A stretch of DNA of 64,000 nucleotides from Trabulsiella guamensis ATCC 49490. Lineage in GTDB: Bacteria > Pseudomonadota > Gammaproteobacteria > Enterobacterales > Enterobacteriaceae. A program made the position numbers and the translations under genes. A model generated the notes under the pieces. It was not told the origin of the DNA and searched no databases. It saw only the letters and a list, made by a program, of their open reading frames with translations. Below, piece after piece: positions 44,651 through 54,596 of this stretch (position 1 is the first letter of the stretch; each line of letters starts with the position of its first letter). The stretch covers positions 1-64,000 of the forward strand of contig NZ_JMTB01000062.1 of NCBI RefSeq assembly GCF_000734965.1. The letters run 5' to 3'.

Positions 44651-45289
44651 ATGGAATCGTTGTCTGTGCTTTTCCCGTCCGCGTTTCTCGCGCTGGCGCT
44701 GTCGCATTTTGTCGCCCTGCTCAGTCCTGGCCCGGATTTTTTCCTGCTGACGGGGTACGCCATCCGCTACCGGCTGCGAGGAAGCGTCGGGCTTTGCCTC
44801 GGTATCGCTGCCGGAAATGGTCTCTATATACTGCTCGCCATTCTTGGCTGGAGCGCCCTGCGACAGTTCACGGTGCTGTTCACGGCCATCGAACTGGCCG
44901 GTGCGGCGTATCTGCTATGGATTGGCGTGCAATTGATTCGCTATGCCACCACGTCGCTGGCGCTGGAGAAGGTACAGAGCCATTGTCCATCGCTGCCCCG
45001 CCAGTTATTGCTTGGGCTGGGGTCTTCCTTGCTCAACCCGAAGAACGCACTGTTTTATCTGTCGCTCATGACCGCCCTGCTCGGCCCGAAGGTGACGCTA
45101 CTACAACAAACTACCTGTGGCGTCTGGATGCTCTCGATGGTGCTGGTGTGGGATCTGCTGGTCGTTAAGCTTATCTCTCTGCCGCATACCCAGCGCTTTT
45201 TACAGCGTTATATCGGCTGGATTGAGCGCACCGCAGGTGTGGTGCTGATGGGGTTTGGCGGCTGGATTTTGTGGCGGTTTCTGATGTAA
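44651..45289 (+). CDS. LysE/RhtB-family amino-acid exporter
   Basis: 212 aa, five to six membrane helices. The family motif SPGPDFFLLTGYAIRYRLRG (residues 26-45) and the later LLNPKNALFYLS are present. Substrate unknown, likely an amino acid or homoserine lactone analogue. The start at 44651 has TGAGG 5 nt upstream. Paired with the upstream AraC regulator. Confidence 0.9.
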   Translation: MESLSVLFPSAFLALALSHFVALLSPGPDFFLLTGYAIRYRLRGSVGLCLGIAAGNGLYILLAILGWSALRQFTVLFTAIELAGAAYLLWIGVQLIRYATTSLALEKVQSHCPSLPRQLLLGLGSSLLNPKNALFYLSLMTALLGPKVTLLQQTTCGVWMLSMVLVWDLLVVKLISLPHTQRFLQRYIGWIERTAGVVLMGFGGWILWRFLM

Positions 45290-45340
45290 GCAGCGAAGCC
45301 GTCACTACAAAAATGCTCTGCCGCCCTCTATGCTTACCGG

Positions 45341-46621
45341 ATGGATAAATTAGCTGAACTTAAACGCGCCCGGCGGCTGGCGCTGTCGCTGCTAATGGTA
45401 GCGGCGGCGATTTTTGTCACGACATTATTTCTGCCACCGGCCTGGTGGGTGAGCGCGCTCAAAGCGATGTCAGAAGCGGCAATGGTCGGCGCGCTGGCTG
45501 ACTGGTTCGCGGTCGTCGCGCTGTTTCGCCACATCCCCATCCCACTTATTTCCCGCCACACGGCAATCATTCCCCGCAATAAGGACCGGATTGGCGACAA
45601 TCTCGGCCGTTTCGTACAGGAAGAATTTCTCGATACGCAATCGCTGGTGACGCTGATCCAGCGCCACGAACCGGCGATGATGATCGGTACCTGGTTCAGC
45701 CAGCCGCAGAACGCGCAGAAAGTCGGGCATCATCTGGTGACCGTGATGGGCGGTTTTCTCGAACTGACCGACGATGCGCGCATTCAGGGCCTGCTGAAAC
45801 GCGCGGTGCATAAGGCGATCGACAAAGTGGATCTCACTGGCACCAGTGCGCTGATGCTCGAAAGCATGACCAAAGACAACCGCCACCAGACGTTGCTGGA
45901 CGCGCTGATCGCCCAGTTGATTGTGCTGATCCACCGCGACAGCACCCGGCGTTTTATTGCGAAGCAGATTGTCCACTGGCTGCAAACTGAGCACCCGCTG
46001 AAAGCCAAAGTGTTGCCCACCGAATGGCTTGGCGAGCACAGTGCCGAACTGGTCTCTGAAGCAGTGGATACGTTGCTGGATGAAGTGACCGTCGACAGCA
46101 CGCACCAGATCCGTCAGGCGTTTGACCGCGCGGTACTGCGGCTTATCGAGTCGCTGAAAAGCGATCCACAACTGGCGCAGCGCGCCGATGACATCAAGCG
46201 GTACCTGAAAAATGACGCGGCATTTAACGGCTATCTCGGCGAATTATGGGCCGATCTGCGTCGCTGGCTGAAGGACGATCTCAAGACCGAAGACTCCCGC
46301 GTCCGGCAGCGCGTCGCCGAAGCCGGACAGTGGTTCGGCGAAACGCTGGTGGCGGATGACGCATTGCGTGCCTCGCTGAATGAGCATCTGGAGGAGGTCG
46401 CTCGCCGTGCAGCACCGGATTTCGCCGCCTTCCTCACTCGGCACATCAGCGACACGGTCAAAAGCTGGGATGCCCGCGAGATGTCGCAGCAGATCGAGCT
46501 TAATATCGGCAAAGATTTGCAGTTTATTCGCATTAACGGGACACTGGTCGGCGGCAGTATCGGGTTGATTCTCTGGCTGGTATCCCAAATTCCTGCGCTG
46601 ATCGCCATACCGGTCAGGTAA
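45341..46621 (+). CDS. yjiN: DUF445 membrane protein YjiN
   Basis: 426 aa, the same length as E. coli YjiN. An N-terminal membrane segment (16-40), a conserved [18 protein letters not shown] motif, a long amphipathic central part, and a C-terminal membrane anchor ([19 protein letters not shown]). Function unknown; in E. coli a link to zinc or cell-envelope stress has been suggested but not settled. Confidence 0.94.
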   Translation: MDKLAELKRARRLALSLLMVAAAIFVTTLFLPPAWWVSALKAMSEAAMVGALADWFAVVALFRHIPIPLISRHTAIIPRNKDRIGDNLGRFVQEEFLDTQSLVTLIQRHEPAMMIGTWFSQPQNAQKVGHHLVTVMGGFLELTDDARIQGLLKRAVHKAIDKVDLTGTSALMLESMTKDNRHQTLLDALIAQLIVLIHRDSTRRFIAKQIVHWLQTEHPLKAKVLPTEWLGEHSAELVSEAVDTLLDEVTVDSTHQIRQAFDRAVLRLIESLKSDPQLAQRADDIKRYLKNDAAFNGYLGELWADLRRWLKDDLKTEDSRVRQRVAEAGQWFGETLVADDALRASLNEHLEEVARRAAPDFAAFLTRHISDTVKSWDAREMSQQIELNIGKDLQFIRINGTLVGGSIGLILWLVSQIPALIAIPVR

Positions 46622-46679
46622 AAGAGTTGCAACAGATTCCGCCCCTGGCTGTTTTCCCCGCACAAGGAGTACGTTTTTC

Positions 46680-47921
46680 ATGCAACGGATGTTGTCTTTT
46701 TTTCGTCGCTATGCCGCTACGCTATTCTTCCCGATAGCGTTGATTATTTACGATTTTGCCGCCTATCTGACGACGGATTTGATTCAGCCAGGCATTATCC
46801 ATGTGGTACGTGATTTTAACGCTGATGTCAGCCTTGCCCCGGCCTCTGTCAGCCTCTATCTGGCGGGCGGCATGGCGCTGCAATGGCTGCTCGGACCGCT
46901 CTCGGACAGGATTGGTCGCCGTCCGGTACTCATCACCGGTGCACTGATTTTTACCCTCGCCTGCACCGCCACGCTGTTTACCACCTCCATGGAACAATTT
47001 CTGGTGGCGCGGTTCGTGCAGGGTACCAGCATCTGCTTTATCGCCACCGTCGGCTACGTGACCATTCAGGAAGCGTTCGGTCAGACGAAGGGCATTAAAC
47101 TGATGGCGATCATCACCTCAATCGTCCTGATTGCGCCGATCATCGGCCCGCTCTCTGGTGCCGCTCTGATGCATTTTATGCACTGGAAAGCGCTGTTCGG
47201 CATTATCGCTTTCCTTGGTTTTCTGGGCTGGCTCGGCCTGTTGCTGACGATGCCGGAAACGGTGCAAAGGGGCGTCGTACCGCTAAGTGTGAGCGGCGTA
47301 TTGCGCGATTTCCGCAACGTCTTCCGCAACCGGGTTTTCCAGTCTGGCGCGGCTGTGATCACCCTGAGTTACATTCCGATGATGACCTGGGTGGCGGTGT
47401 CGCCAGTTATTCTGATCGACGCGGGCGGTATGACGACAGCGGAGTTTGCCTGGGCGCAGGTACCGATATTCGGTGCGGTGATTGTCGCTAACATGGTGGT
47501 AGCGCGATTCGTGAAAGACCCCACCGAACCGCGGTTCATCTGGCGGGCGATCCCCATCCAGCTGTTCGGTCTGTTGCTGCTCATCGCCGGCAATCTGCTG
47601 TGGCCGCACGTCTGGCTGTGGTCGGTCACTGGTACCAGTCTGTATGCGTTCGGCATCGGGCTGATTTTCCCGACGCTGTTCCGCTTTACACTCTTCTCGA
47701 ACGATCTGCCAAAAGGCACGGTGTCCGCCTCATTGAACATCACTATTCTGAGCGGAATGGCATTGGCTGTTGAGGGCGCCCGCTGGTTGTGGTTCAACGG
47801 CGGGCGGATCCCGTTCCATCTGCTGGCAGTGGTCGCGGGGATTGCTGTGGTGTTTGCGCTGGCAGGATTGCTGCGACGCGTCCGGCAGCATAATGCGTCG
47901 CTTCCGGCGACGGAGAAATAA
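46680..47921 (+). CDS. mdtM: Multidrug/H+ antiporter MdtM
   Basis: 413 aa (E. coli 410). Twelve membrane helices of the MFS DHA1 family, with the motif A sequence [17 protein letters not shown] near residue 75 and Asp22 in the first helix (YDFAAYL). It exports chloramphenicol, ethidium and bile salts and supports alkaline pH tolerance. A strong terminator follows. Confidence 0.95.
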   Translation: MQRMLSFFRRYAATLFFPIALIIYDFAAYLTTDLIQPGIIHVVRDFNADVSLAPASVSLYLAGGMALQWLLGPLSDRIGRRPVLITGALIFTLACTATLFTTSMEQFLVARFVQGTSICFIATVGYVTIQEAFGQTKGIKLMAIITSIVLIAPIIGPLSGAALMHFMHWKALFGIIAFLGFLGWLGLLLTMPETVQRGVVPLSVSGVLRDFRNVFRNRVFQSGAAVITLSYIPMMTWVAVSPVILIDAGGMTTAEFAWAQVPIFGAVIVANMVVARFVKDPTEPRFIWRAIPIQLFGLLLLIAGNLLWPHVWLWSVTGTSLYAFGIGLIFPTLFRFTLFSNDLPKGTVSASLNITILSGMALAVEGARWLWFNGGRIPFHLLAVVAGIAVVFALAGLLRRVRQHNASLPATEK

Positions 47922-47925
47922 AAAC

Positions 47926-47954
47926 AGGCCCCACAACGCGGGGCCATTTTTTTA
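47926..47954 (+). terminator. Bidirectional terminator mdtM / metC-like gene
   Basis: GGCCCC/GGGGCC with loop ACAACGC is flanked by A5 upstream and T7 downstream, so it can stop transcription from both convergent genes. Confidence 0.92.
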
Positions 47955-49142
47955 AGCGATGCGTCCGAATCCGGCATCCAGATCAGCAATCAAATCCTCC
48001 ACCGCTTCCAGCCCGATGTGCACCCGGACCAGCGTGCCGGTGAAGTCTACCGCCCCCGCCGGGCGGATCTCGTTCAGCTCTTCCGGCTGGTTTGCCAGAA
48101 TCAGCGACTCAAAACCACCCCAGGAATAGGCCATATGAAACAGCGTAAAGTTGTCGAGGAAATGTGCCAGTTGCTCGTCACTCAGGCGCTTTTTCAGCAC
48201 AAAGGAGAACAGCCCGGAACTACCGGAAAAATCACGCTGAAAATATTCATGCCCTGGGCACTGCGCCAGCGCCGGGTGATTAACGCGCGCCACTTCCGGC
48301 CGGTTCATCAGCCACCGGGCGATTTTAATGCTGCTTTCCTCATGCTGCCTGAGGCGAATCGCCAGCGTACGCAGGCCACGGCTGCCGTTGTAAGCGGTGT
48401 CGGCATCCAGCGTCTGCCCCATCAGATAGGAGTTTTCACGCAGTCGATCCCAACAACGGGCATTCGACACCGCCGTACCGAGCATGCCGTCGGAGTGGCC
48501 GATAGTATATTTAGTACCGGCCTGAATCGAAATATCGACCCCGAAATCCAGCGCCTTAAAGAGCACACCCGCCGCCCAGGTGTTGTCGATCATAATGACG
48601 ATCTCCGGGTTAACCGAGCGGATCGCCTTCACCATCCCCGGCACATCCTGGACTTCCATAGTGATAGAACTGGGCGATTCCAGGAACACCACTCTGGTAT
48701 TGGGGCGGATAAGATCGGCAATACCAGCACCGATCATCGGATCGTAGTACGTCGTTTCCACGTTGAACTTGCTAAGGATCTTTGTGCAAAAATCCTGCGT
48801 TGGTTCGTACGCTGCACCGGTCACAAGGATATGATCGCCGCTCTCAACAAACGCCAGGATCGCATTGGCTACCGCTGCCGCGCCGCACGGGTAGAGCGCG
48901 CATCCGACACCCCCTTCCAGTTCACTCATCGCTTTCTGGAAAGCAAAATGGGTATAGGTTCCGCGTCGCCCGTAAAACAGCTCGCCGTTCGCCCGGTTGG
49001 CGGTCGCGAATTTCTTCTCTTTCACCGAATTGAACACCAGCGAAGAGGCGCGCTGGATCACCGGGTTAACCGCCCCCTGGGTGTAACGTTTATCGCGCCC
49101 GGCAATCACCAACTGTGTTTCGAGCCTGATGGAATCTTTCAT
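47952..49142 (-). CDS. Cystathionine beta-lyase-like enzyme (MetC paralogue)
   Basis: 396 aa, PLP-dependent Cys/Met metabolism family, clearly related to E. coli MetC along its length but at a different locus. PLP-lysine in [12 protein letters not shown] (near residue 210), Tyr in [11 protein letters not shown], Asp in MIDNTWAAG. It should cleave C-S bonds in cystathionine, cystine or similar. It follows the symporter gene by 39 nt on the same strand, suggesting an uptake-and-cleavage pair. Two metC-type genes per genome would be expected, but the other is not in the window. Confidence 0.88.
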   Translation of the reverse strand: MKDSIRLETQLVIAGRDKRYTQGAVNPVIQRASSLVFNSVKEKKFATANRANGELFYGRRGTYTHFAFQKAMSELEGGVGCALYPCGAAAVANAILAFVESGDHILVTGAAYEPTQDFCTKILSKFNVETTYYDPMIGAGIADLIRPNTRVVFLESPSSITMEVQDVPGMVKAIRSVNPEIVIMIDNTWAAGVLFKALDFGVDISIQAGTKYTIGHSDGMLGTAVSNARCWDRLRENSYLMGQTLDADTAYNGSRGLRTLAIRLRQHEESSIKIARWLMNRPEVARVNHPALAQCPGHEYFQRDFSGSSGLFSFVLKKRLSDEQLAHFLDNFTLFHMAYSWGGFESLILANQPEELNEIRPAGAVDFTGTLVRVHIGLEAVEDLIADLDAGFGRIA

Positions 49143-49181
49143 AACGTCTCCTGTGACATCCTTTTGATCCGTTTCGGAAAT

Positions 49182-50414
49182 TTATAACGCTGCGGCCGTC
49201 TGTGAAGCTTCAGAAGCAGGCTGTTTTTTGCCTGTGAAGCGTTCGATAATTTGCGCCGCATTCAAATCATGAATCACATTAATCAGCGTGGCAGGCGCAT
49301 CGGTAATCGTGCCCAGTACCACCAGCATCGGGATGGTCTCCATCGGCAGCCCTAATGTGGTGACGATGAAAATCTCACCGAGGAATGCGCCGCCAGGTAC
49401 GCCGCCGACGATAATCGCGGAAAGCACGGCAATCAGCATGGTGAGGAAGAAGGTCTCTGTGGTGAATTCCATCCCCAGCACTGAGTAGATGAAGACGATT
49501 TTCAGCGCCGCAATCATCGCCACGCCGCCCTTATTCAGGTTCACCAGTAGCGGAAGAGAGACATCGACAATTTCCGGGTTGATCCCCATCGCTTTACCAG
49601 CACGAATGGTGACTGGCAGCGTTCCGAGAGAAGAACAGGTGCCGAGCGCGGTCACTGAGGGAGGGATCGCGTTGCGCCAGAAGGCTTTCACCGCAGGCAT
49701 GCCACCGCCAATCCAGGAATAGACAATCGAGCCAAGCACGTAGTAGATCACTGTCGCCGCCATAAACAGAATGATAGCGCGGGCAAAGGTGAGCAGGATA
49801 CTGGAGTCCTGACTGGCCATCGTCGCGGCAAAATAGCAGCCCAGCCCGACAGGCGCGACCGTCATGATGATGGAAACCACTTTCATGATCACCGTGTTAG
49901 CATCTTCCAGCAGCGAAGCGATGCGTCTGCCGGCACTGTCAGACTGACCAATCGCGATCCCGGCGATGATTGCCATCACAATCAGCGCCAGAATATTGGA
50001 TTTTGAAAACAGCCCCACGAAATCGTGAGTCGTAACCATGCTGACAAAATCCATCTGGCCGCTGCCGGCCTCGACGGTTTTCGACAGATCGATCGTCACA
50101 CCCTGCGCCGGGTTGTACCACAGCGCGAGCGCAACAATCCCTGCCGCCGGAATAAGCGCCATGGCGATCGAGACAATAAAAATAATCGCCATAATACGCC
50201 CCAGACGTTTCAGATCAGTCATTCTGGCGATGGATGACATCACGCTGATACCCACCAGCGGGACGATGATCATAAATAACAGGTTAAGGAAAATTTGGCC
50301 CAGGGGTTGAAGTTTTACGGCAAACGTTGGCGCATAAATTCCCAGAACGCCGCCGGCGATCAAAGCAAGTAATAAAATAATAGACGATCTGTAGGGTTCG
50401 AGTCGTGACCACAT
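49182..50414 (-). CDS. Dicarboxylate/amino-acid:cation symporter (DAACS)
   Basis: 410 aa, 8 hydrophobic helices plus re-entrant loops of the GltP/DctA/TcyP fold. The family motif near ALGTCSSLGTLPVTI (Ser-rich hairpin) and later GGVPGGAFLGE and TDAPATLINVIHD are visible. With the adjacent MetC-like lyase the likely substrate is cystine or another sulfur amino acid; this is inference. ATG 50414 (MWSRLEP) has AAAAGG 8 nt upstream. Confidence 0.88.
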   Translation of the reverse strand: MWSRLEPYRSSIILLLALIAGGVLGIYAPTFAVKLQPLGQIFLNLLFMIIVPLVGISVMSSIARMTDLKRLGRIMAIIFIVSIAMALIPAAGIVALALWYNPAQGVTIDLSKTVEAGSGQMDFVSMVTTHDFVGLFSKSNILALIVMAIIAGIAIGQSDSAGRRIASLLEDANTVIMKVVSIIMTVAPVGLGCYFAATMASQDSSILLTFARAIILFMAATVIYYVLGSIVYSWIGGGMPAVKAFWRNAIPPSVTALGTCSSLGTLPVTIRAGKAMGINPEIVDVSLPLLVNLNKGGVAMIAALKIVFIYSVLGMEFTTETFFLTMLIAVLSAIIVGGVPGGAFLGEIFIVTTLGLPMETIPMLVVLGTITDAPATLINVIHDLNAAQIIERFTGKKQPASEASQTAAAL

Positions 50415-50639
50415 AACAGGCACCTTTTTAATTTAAATATTATTAACTGAGATAACATTCACACTTTTATTATCTCTGATGCGACTTCCTTTTATTCTGT
50501 GACGTACTTCACTTAAGTTGTCATCTTTTCATTTTGTCAGGAACTCATTTCCTGTGATTCAATAGTTGCATGTTTCAAATGGGATTGTAACGGGCTATTC
50601 GTACCGTTTTCGCAAATCACTTGTGAATGGAAGGAAACA
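50415..50639. promoter_or_regulatory. Divergent promoter region, symporter and LysR gene
   Basis: 225 nt without a gene and AT-rich. The divergent arrangement is typical of LysR regulation of the neighbouring operon. No binding site is assigned with confidence. Confidence 0.5.
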
Positions 50640-51566
50640 ATGAGCACCCCCATTTCGCTAAAGCATCTGGAATTTTTTGTCAGGATTGTCGAATGTGGCG
50701 GATTATCTGAAGCGGCATCACAATTAAATGTTTCCCCTTCTGCGGTCAGTAAAAGTCTGACTGCAATGGAAGATATTCTCGGTACAACGTTAATTAAACG
50801 CACAACAAGAAGCATTACTCTGACCGATGCCGGGCAATATCTTTTTAATCGCGCTAATAAATTACTAAAAGAATTCGATGAAACGCTAAATACCACCACC
50901 GGCTATTATCAAAATCCGCAGGGAGAATTACGCATTACCTGCTCTATTGCCTTCGGTTATGCGCGACTGGTCAATCTGGTGGATAAATTCCGTGGCCTTT
51001 GCCCGGACGTGAATTTATATATTGATCTGAATGACAACTTTGTGAATCTGAATGAGGCGGATTACGATATCGCCCTGCGTATTTCCATGGCGCCGCCGCA
51101 GAACTATGCCATGCGCAAACTCGCGCCCATCCGGTGGGCTTACTGCGCGTCGCCGGGGTATCTGCGCAAAAAAGGGATCCCGCAACGGCGAGTTGATCTC
51201 GTTGAACACGACTGTCTGGTTTATCCGGGTCTGACGCCGGTACTTAAAGTGGCGGACGATCAGGATCGGCTACACCAGTTGAAAGTACGGATGCCCATTC
51301 AGGCAAACAGCAGTCTGGTACTGTTGAAGTCGGTGCTCGAAGATCAGGGCGTCGCGTATCTGCCCACCTACCTGATTGGCGATCACATCCAGAAAGAGGA
51401 GATCACCCCACTGATGCTGGACGGCAATATTACCTGTGAAACACATGCGCTGTACGCGCTCTATTTTCCCAGCAAATACAGCAATCCGAAAGTGCGCGCG
51501 TTTATCGATTTCCTGGTGGAAGAACTGGCACCGATCCCCGCCTGGGACAGCTGGATACCGGGGTAA
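50640..51566 (+). CDS. LysR-type regulator of the lyase/symporter operon
   Basis: 308 aa. N-terminal helix-turn-helix (KHLEFFVRIVECGGLSEAA then LNVSPSAVSKSLTAMEDILG) and a standard periplasmic-binding-like effector domain. It is divergent from the symporter-lyase pair and so probably controls it. GGAAGG precedes the ATG. A terminator follows. Confidence 0.9.
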   Translation: MSTPISLKHLEFFVRIVECGGLSEAASQLNVSPSAVSKSLTAMEDILGTTLIKRTTRSITLTDAGQYLFNRANKLLKEFDETLNTTTGYYQNPQGELRITCSIAFGYARLVNLVDKFRGLCPDVNLYIDLNDNFVNLNEADYDIALRISMAPPQNYAMRKLAPIRWAYCASPGYLRKKGIPQRRVDLVEHDCLVYPGLTPVLKVADDQDRLHQLKVRMPIQANSSLVLLKSVLEDQGVAYLPTYLIGDHIQKEEITPLMLDGNITCETHALYALYFPSKYSNPKVRAFIDFLVEELAPIPAWDSWIPG

Positions 51567-51577
51567 GAACGGAAATA

Positions 51578-51606
51578 AAAAGTCGCTGTTTTCAGCGGCT
51601 TTTTTG
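51578..51606 (+). terminator. Terminator after the LysR gene
   Basis: AGTCGCTG/CAGCGGCT with a TTTT loop is followed by a T6 run. Confidence 0.88.
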
Positions 51607-51705
51607 TTTTCTGAATCCCGTCGCAGATCAACATAACCACAAATAATTTACGGTTATAATGCTTGCTCTTTTCATCATCTCCCGTGTTACGGGGAAGGAA
51701 AAAGC

Positions 51706-52857
51706 ATGTCACTCATCACCGAATTACCCGCCCTGTTTGATCAATTCTCAGAAGCTCGCCAGAAAGGCTTTCTCACCGTCATGGAACTGAAGGATCGCGG
51801 CATTCCGCTGGTCGGCACCTATTGCACCTTTATGCCGCAGGAGATCCCGATGGCCGCGGGCGCCGTGGTGGTTTCGCTGTGTTCCACCTCGGATGAAACC
51901 ATCGAAGAAGCGGAGAAAGATCTGCCACGCAACCTCTGCCCGTTGATTAAAAGCAGTTACGGCTTTGGCAAAACCGACAAATGCCCCTACTTCTACTTTT
52001 CTGATCTGGTGGTCGGCGAAACCACCTGTGACGGCAAGAAAAAGATGTACGAATATATGGCGGAATTCAAACCGGTTCACGTCATGCAGTTGCCCAACAG
52101 CGCCGATGATGCCGCCTCGCGCGCCCTGTGGAAAGCGGAAATGCGCCGTCTGCAACAGGCCGTTGAAGCGCGTTTCGGCACCACGATTGACGAGTCTGCG
52201 TTACGCGACGCCATCGTGCTGAAAAACCGCGAGCGCCGCGCCCTGGCGAGTTTCTATCGCCTCGGTCAGCTTAACCCGCCCGCGCTGAGCGGCGTCGATC
52301 TGCTGAAAGTGGTCTACGGCGCCACCTTCCGTTTTGACAAAGAAGCGCTGATTGCCGAACTGGACGCGATGACCGCCAGGGTGAAAGCCGACTGGCAGGC
52401 CGGGAAACGGCTCGACGCTCGTCCACGCATCCTCATCACCGGTTGCCCGATTGGCGGTGCGGCGGAAAAAGTGGTGCGCGCCATTGAGGACAACGGCGGC
52501 TGGGTAGTCGGTTATGAAAACTGCACCGGTGCCAAAGCCACTGAACGCAACGTGGCGGAAACGGGCGATATCTGGGAAGCGCTGGCGGATAAATATCTGG
52601 CAATCGGCTGCTCGTGCCTGTCGCCGAACACCCAGCGATTAACCCTGCTGAGCCAGATGGTTGAGGAATATCAGGCAGATGGTGTGATCGACGTGATCCT
52701 GCAGGCCTGCCACACCTACGCCGTGGAATCACTGGCGATCAAACGCCACATTCGCCAGCGGCACAACATCCCCTACATGGCGATTGAAACAGATTACTCC
52801 ACCGCTGATATCGGCCAGCTCAGTACGCGTGTCGCCGCGTTCATTGAAATGTTGTAA
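51706..52857 (+). CDS. yjiM: 2-hydroxyacyl-CoA dehydratase-type iron-sulfur protein YjiM
   Basis: 383 aa, matching E. coli YjiM. HgdB/FldC/BadD-like fold; conserved Cys in [46 protein letters not shown] and LQACHTY. These fit the double-cubane cluster protein branch of the family, single-subunit enzymes driven by an ATP-dependent activator. The activator gene yjiL follows 9 nt later. Substrate unknown. Probable promoter TATAAT at 51655 region. Confidence 0.92.
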   Translation: MSLITELPALFDQFSEARQKGFLTVMELKDRGIPLVGTYCTFMPQEIPMAAGAVVVSLCSTSDETIEEAEKDLPRNLCPLIKSSYGFGKTDKCPYFYFSDLVVGETTCDGKKKMYEYMAEFKPVHVMQLPNSADDAASRALWKAEMRRLQQAVEARFGTTIDESALRDAIVLKNRERRALASFYRLGQLNPPALSGVDLLKVVYGATFRFDKEALIAELDAMTARVKADWQAGKRLDARPRILITGCPIGGAAEKVVRAIEDNGGWVVGYENCTGAKATERNVAETGDIWEALADKYLAIGCSCLSPNTQRLTLLSQMVEEYQADGVIDVILQACHTYAVESLAIKRHIRQRHNIPYMAIETDYSTADIGQLSTRVAAFIEML

Positions 52858-52866
52858 GGAGCGGGA

Positions 52867-53631
52867 ATGTCACTGACAGTAGGCATAGATTCCGGTTCCA
52901 CCGCCACCAAGGGCGTACTGCTGGAGGGGAGCACGTTGCTGCGGCGTTTCCTCTGCCCGACGCCCTTTCGCCCGGCGCTGGCGATAGAACAGGCATGGCA
53001 TGAACTGAGCGACGATCTCGCGGAACGCCCATTTCTGACGCTCACAGGCTACGGGCGCCAGTTGGTCGATTTCGCCGACAAACAGGTGACCGAAATCTCC
53101 TGTCACGGTCTCGGTGCCCGCCTGCTGATGGCAGACACCCGCACGGTGATTGATATCGGCGGCCAGGACAGCAAAGTCATTCAACTGGACGAGGACGGCA
53201 ATCTCACCGATTTCCTGATGAACGACAAATGCGCCGCCGGTACCGGGCGTTTTCTTGACGTCATTTCCCGCACGCTGGGCGCCAGTGCAGAACAGCTGGA
53301 TGCACTGGTCGCGGGCGTTGAGCCTCACGCCATCACCAGTATGTGCACGGTGTTTGCCGAGTCAGAAGTGATTAGCCTGCGCTCGGCAGGGGTTGCGCCC
53401 GAAGCCATTCTCGCGGGCGTCATCAATGCCATGGCGCGGCGTAGCGCCAATTTCATCTCCCGCCTGACGTCGCAAGGGCCGGTACTGTTTACCGGCGGCG
53501 TCAGCCATTGCCAGGCATTTACGCGGATGCTTTCCTCACATCTGGGGGCGGACGTTAATACCCATCCCGACGCGCAGTTTGCCGGGGCGATAGGAGCGGC
53601 GTTGATCGGTCAGCGACAGCGAGGGCGATAA
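52867..53631 (+). CDS. yjiL: ATP-dependent activator YjiL (BcrAD/HgdC family)
   Basis: 254 aa, ASKHA ATPase fold. Phosphate loops: GIDSGSTATKGVLL at residues 5-18 and DIGGQDSKVI near 98. The [4Fe-4S] cluster Cys are in NDKCAAGTGRF (near 121) and SMCTVFAESE (near 160), shared across a homodimer. It should inject a low-potential electron into YjiM at the cost of ATP. Confidence 0.93.
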   Translation: MSLTVGIDSGSTATKGVLLEGSTLLRRFLCPTPFRPALAIEQAWHELSDDLAERPFLTLTGYGRQLVDFADKQVTEISCHGLGARLLMADTRTVIDIGGQDSKVIQLDEDGNLTDFLMNDKCAAGTGRFLDVISRTLGASAEQLDALVAGVEPHAITSMCTVFAESEVISLRSAGVAPEAILAGVINAMARRSANFISRLTSQGPVLFTGGVSHCQAFTRMLSSHLGADVNTHPDAQFAGAIGAALIGQRQRGR

Positions 53632-53876
53632 TGGCGCATTACATTCTGCTGTTTCACTCAACGCTCGGCGTGGTTCAGACCCGCAAAAAACTGCAGGAAG
53701 CTGGCGAACCGTTTACGGTGAAGGATATTCCGCGCGGTCTGCGCGGCGGTTGTGGTTTGTGTATTCATCTGCACGGTGAAGATCCCGCGCGCTGGGTGAT
53801 CCCCGGCCTGACGGAGAGCATTTACCGTTGCGACGAGGAGCATTTTCACCCCGTCGCACAGTTTCCGGCAGTGTGA
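53631..53876 (+). CDS. DUF3343 small protein partner of YjiM-YjiL
   Basis: 81 aa. DUF3343 members resemble the C-terminal part of YedF-type sulfur/selenium proteins. A CxxC motif (GGCGLCIHL) is present near residue 41. Its ATG overlaps the yjiL stop, so it is coupled. It may handle sulfur or assist cluster assembly for YjiM; not known. Confidence 0.82.
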   Translation: MAHYILLFHSTLGVVQTRKKLQEAGEPFTVKDIPRGLRGGCGLCIHLHGEDPARWVIPGLTESIYRCDEEHFHPVAQFPAV

Positions 53877-53879
53877 ACG

Positions 53880-54323
53880 TTATTCCACTTCATCGCGTTC
53901 GGCAGCCTGTGGGTTGCCCAGCGCGATAAACTCCTCCAGCAGCGCAGTCAGCTGCTGCATTTTCTCCGGCGTAAACTCCATTTCAATCTGCCGGTACGCC
54001 TCTTCTACTTGCGATTGCGCGTGCTCATATAACGCATAACCCGCTTTGGTCAGCGACACGTACAGCTTGCGCTGGTCGGTCACTGGCTTGAGGCGCAACA
54101 CCAGTCCATCGCGCTCCATACGCGTCAGAATGCCGGTCAGGCTCGGGCGCAAAATGCAGGTGCGAAACGCCAGGTCGTGAAAGTCTATCGACGGATTCTC
54201 CGCCAGCACACGCACAATGCGCCACTGCTGTTCGGTGAGGTTATGCCGTTTGACGATGGGGCGAAAATAGCCCATTGCCGCTTCCCGCGCCTGTAACAAC
54301 GCAATGGTTAACGAGTCATGCAT
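53880..54323 (-). CDS. hpaR: Homoprotocatechuate operon repressor HpaR (MarR)
   Basis: 147 aa, MarR winged helix protein matching E. coli W HpaR. The recognition helix region is CILRPSLTGILTRMERDGLV. It represses the meta-cleavage operon hpaG onward and is released by 4-hydroxyphenylacetate, 3-HPA or homoprotocatechuate. Divergent from hpaG with operators between them. Confidence 0.94.
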   Translation of the reverse strand: MHDSLTIALLQAREAAMGYFRPIVKRHNLTEQQWRIVRVLAENPSIDFHDLAFRTCILRPSLTGILTRMERDGLVLRLKPVTDQRKLYVSLTKAGYALYEHAQSQVEEAYRQIEMEFTPEKMQQLTALLEEFIALGNPQAAERDEVE

Positions 54324-54596
54324 TGCTGCTACCCCGTAAAATTCCAGCCATTATTAATAAGTAAATAATTCAGCCACGGCGCTTTTTCCAGCAACCTGCT
54401 TCAGGCTGAGAAGTGTATCAGATTTATAGAAAAAATATTAATTCCTTGAAAAATAACGACTACTATTTTCATATGTAAATTTTTCGTTAAACAGATCACA
54501 AATCATTCACCTTTAGTTGCCAAAAAGAGGCCAGCGGCATAAAAGATGATCATTAATATATTAATGAATTCACAGAACGGATTTGAGGAGTGGTGA
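54324..54596. promoter_or_regulatory. hpaR-hpaG divergent control region
   Basis: 273 nt without a gene and AT-rich. It contains a perfect 18-bp palindrome (54550-54567) near hpaG. The divergent promoters PR and PG of the hpa system should lie here. Confidence 0.7.
54550..54567. promoter_or_regulatory. HpaR operator palindrome
   Basis: TCATTAATATATTAATGA is a perfect 18-bp palindrome 30 nt before the hpaG start, in the place of the HpaR OPR1 site. MarR proteins prefer such AT-rich palindromes. Confidence 0.72.
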
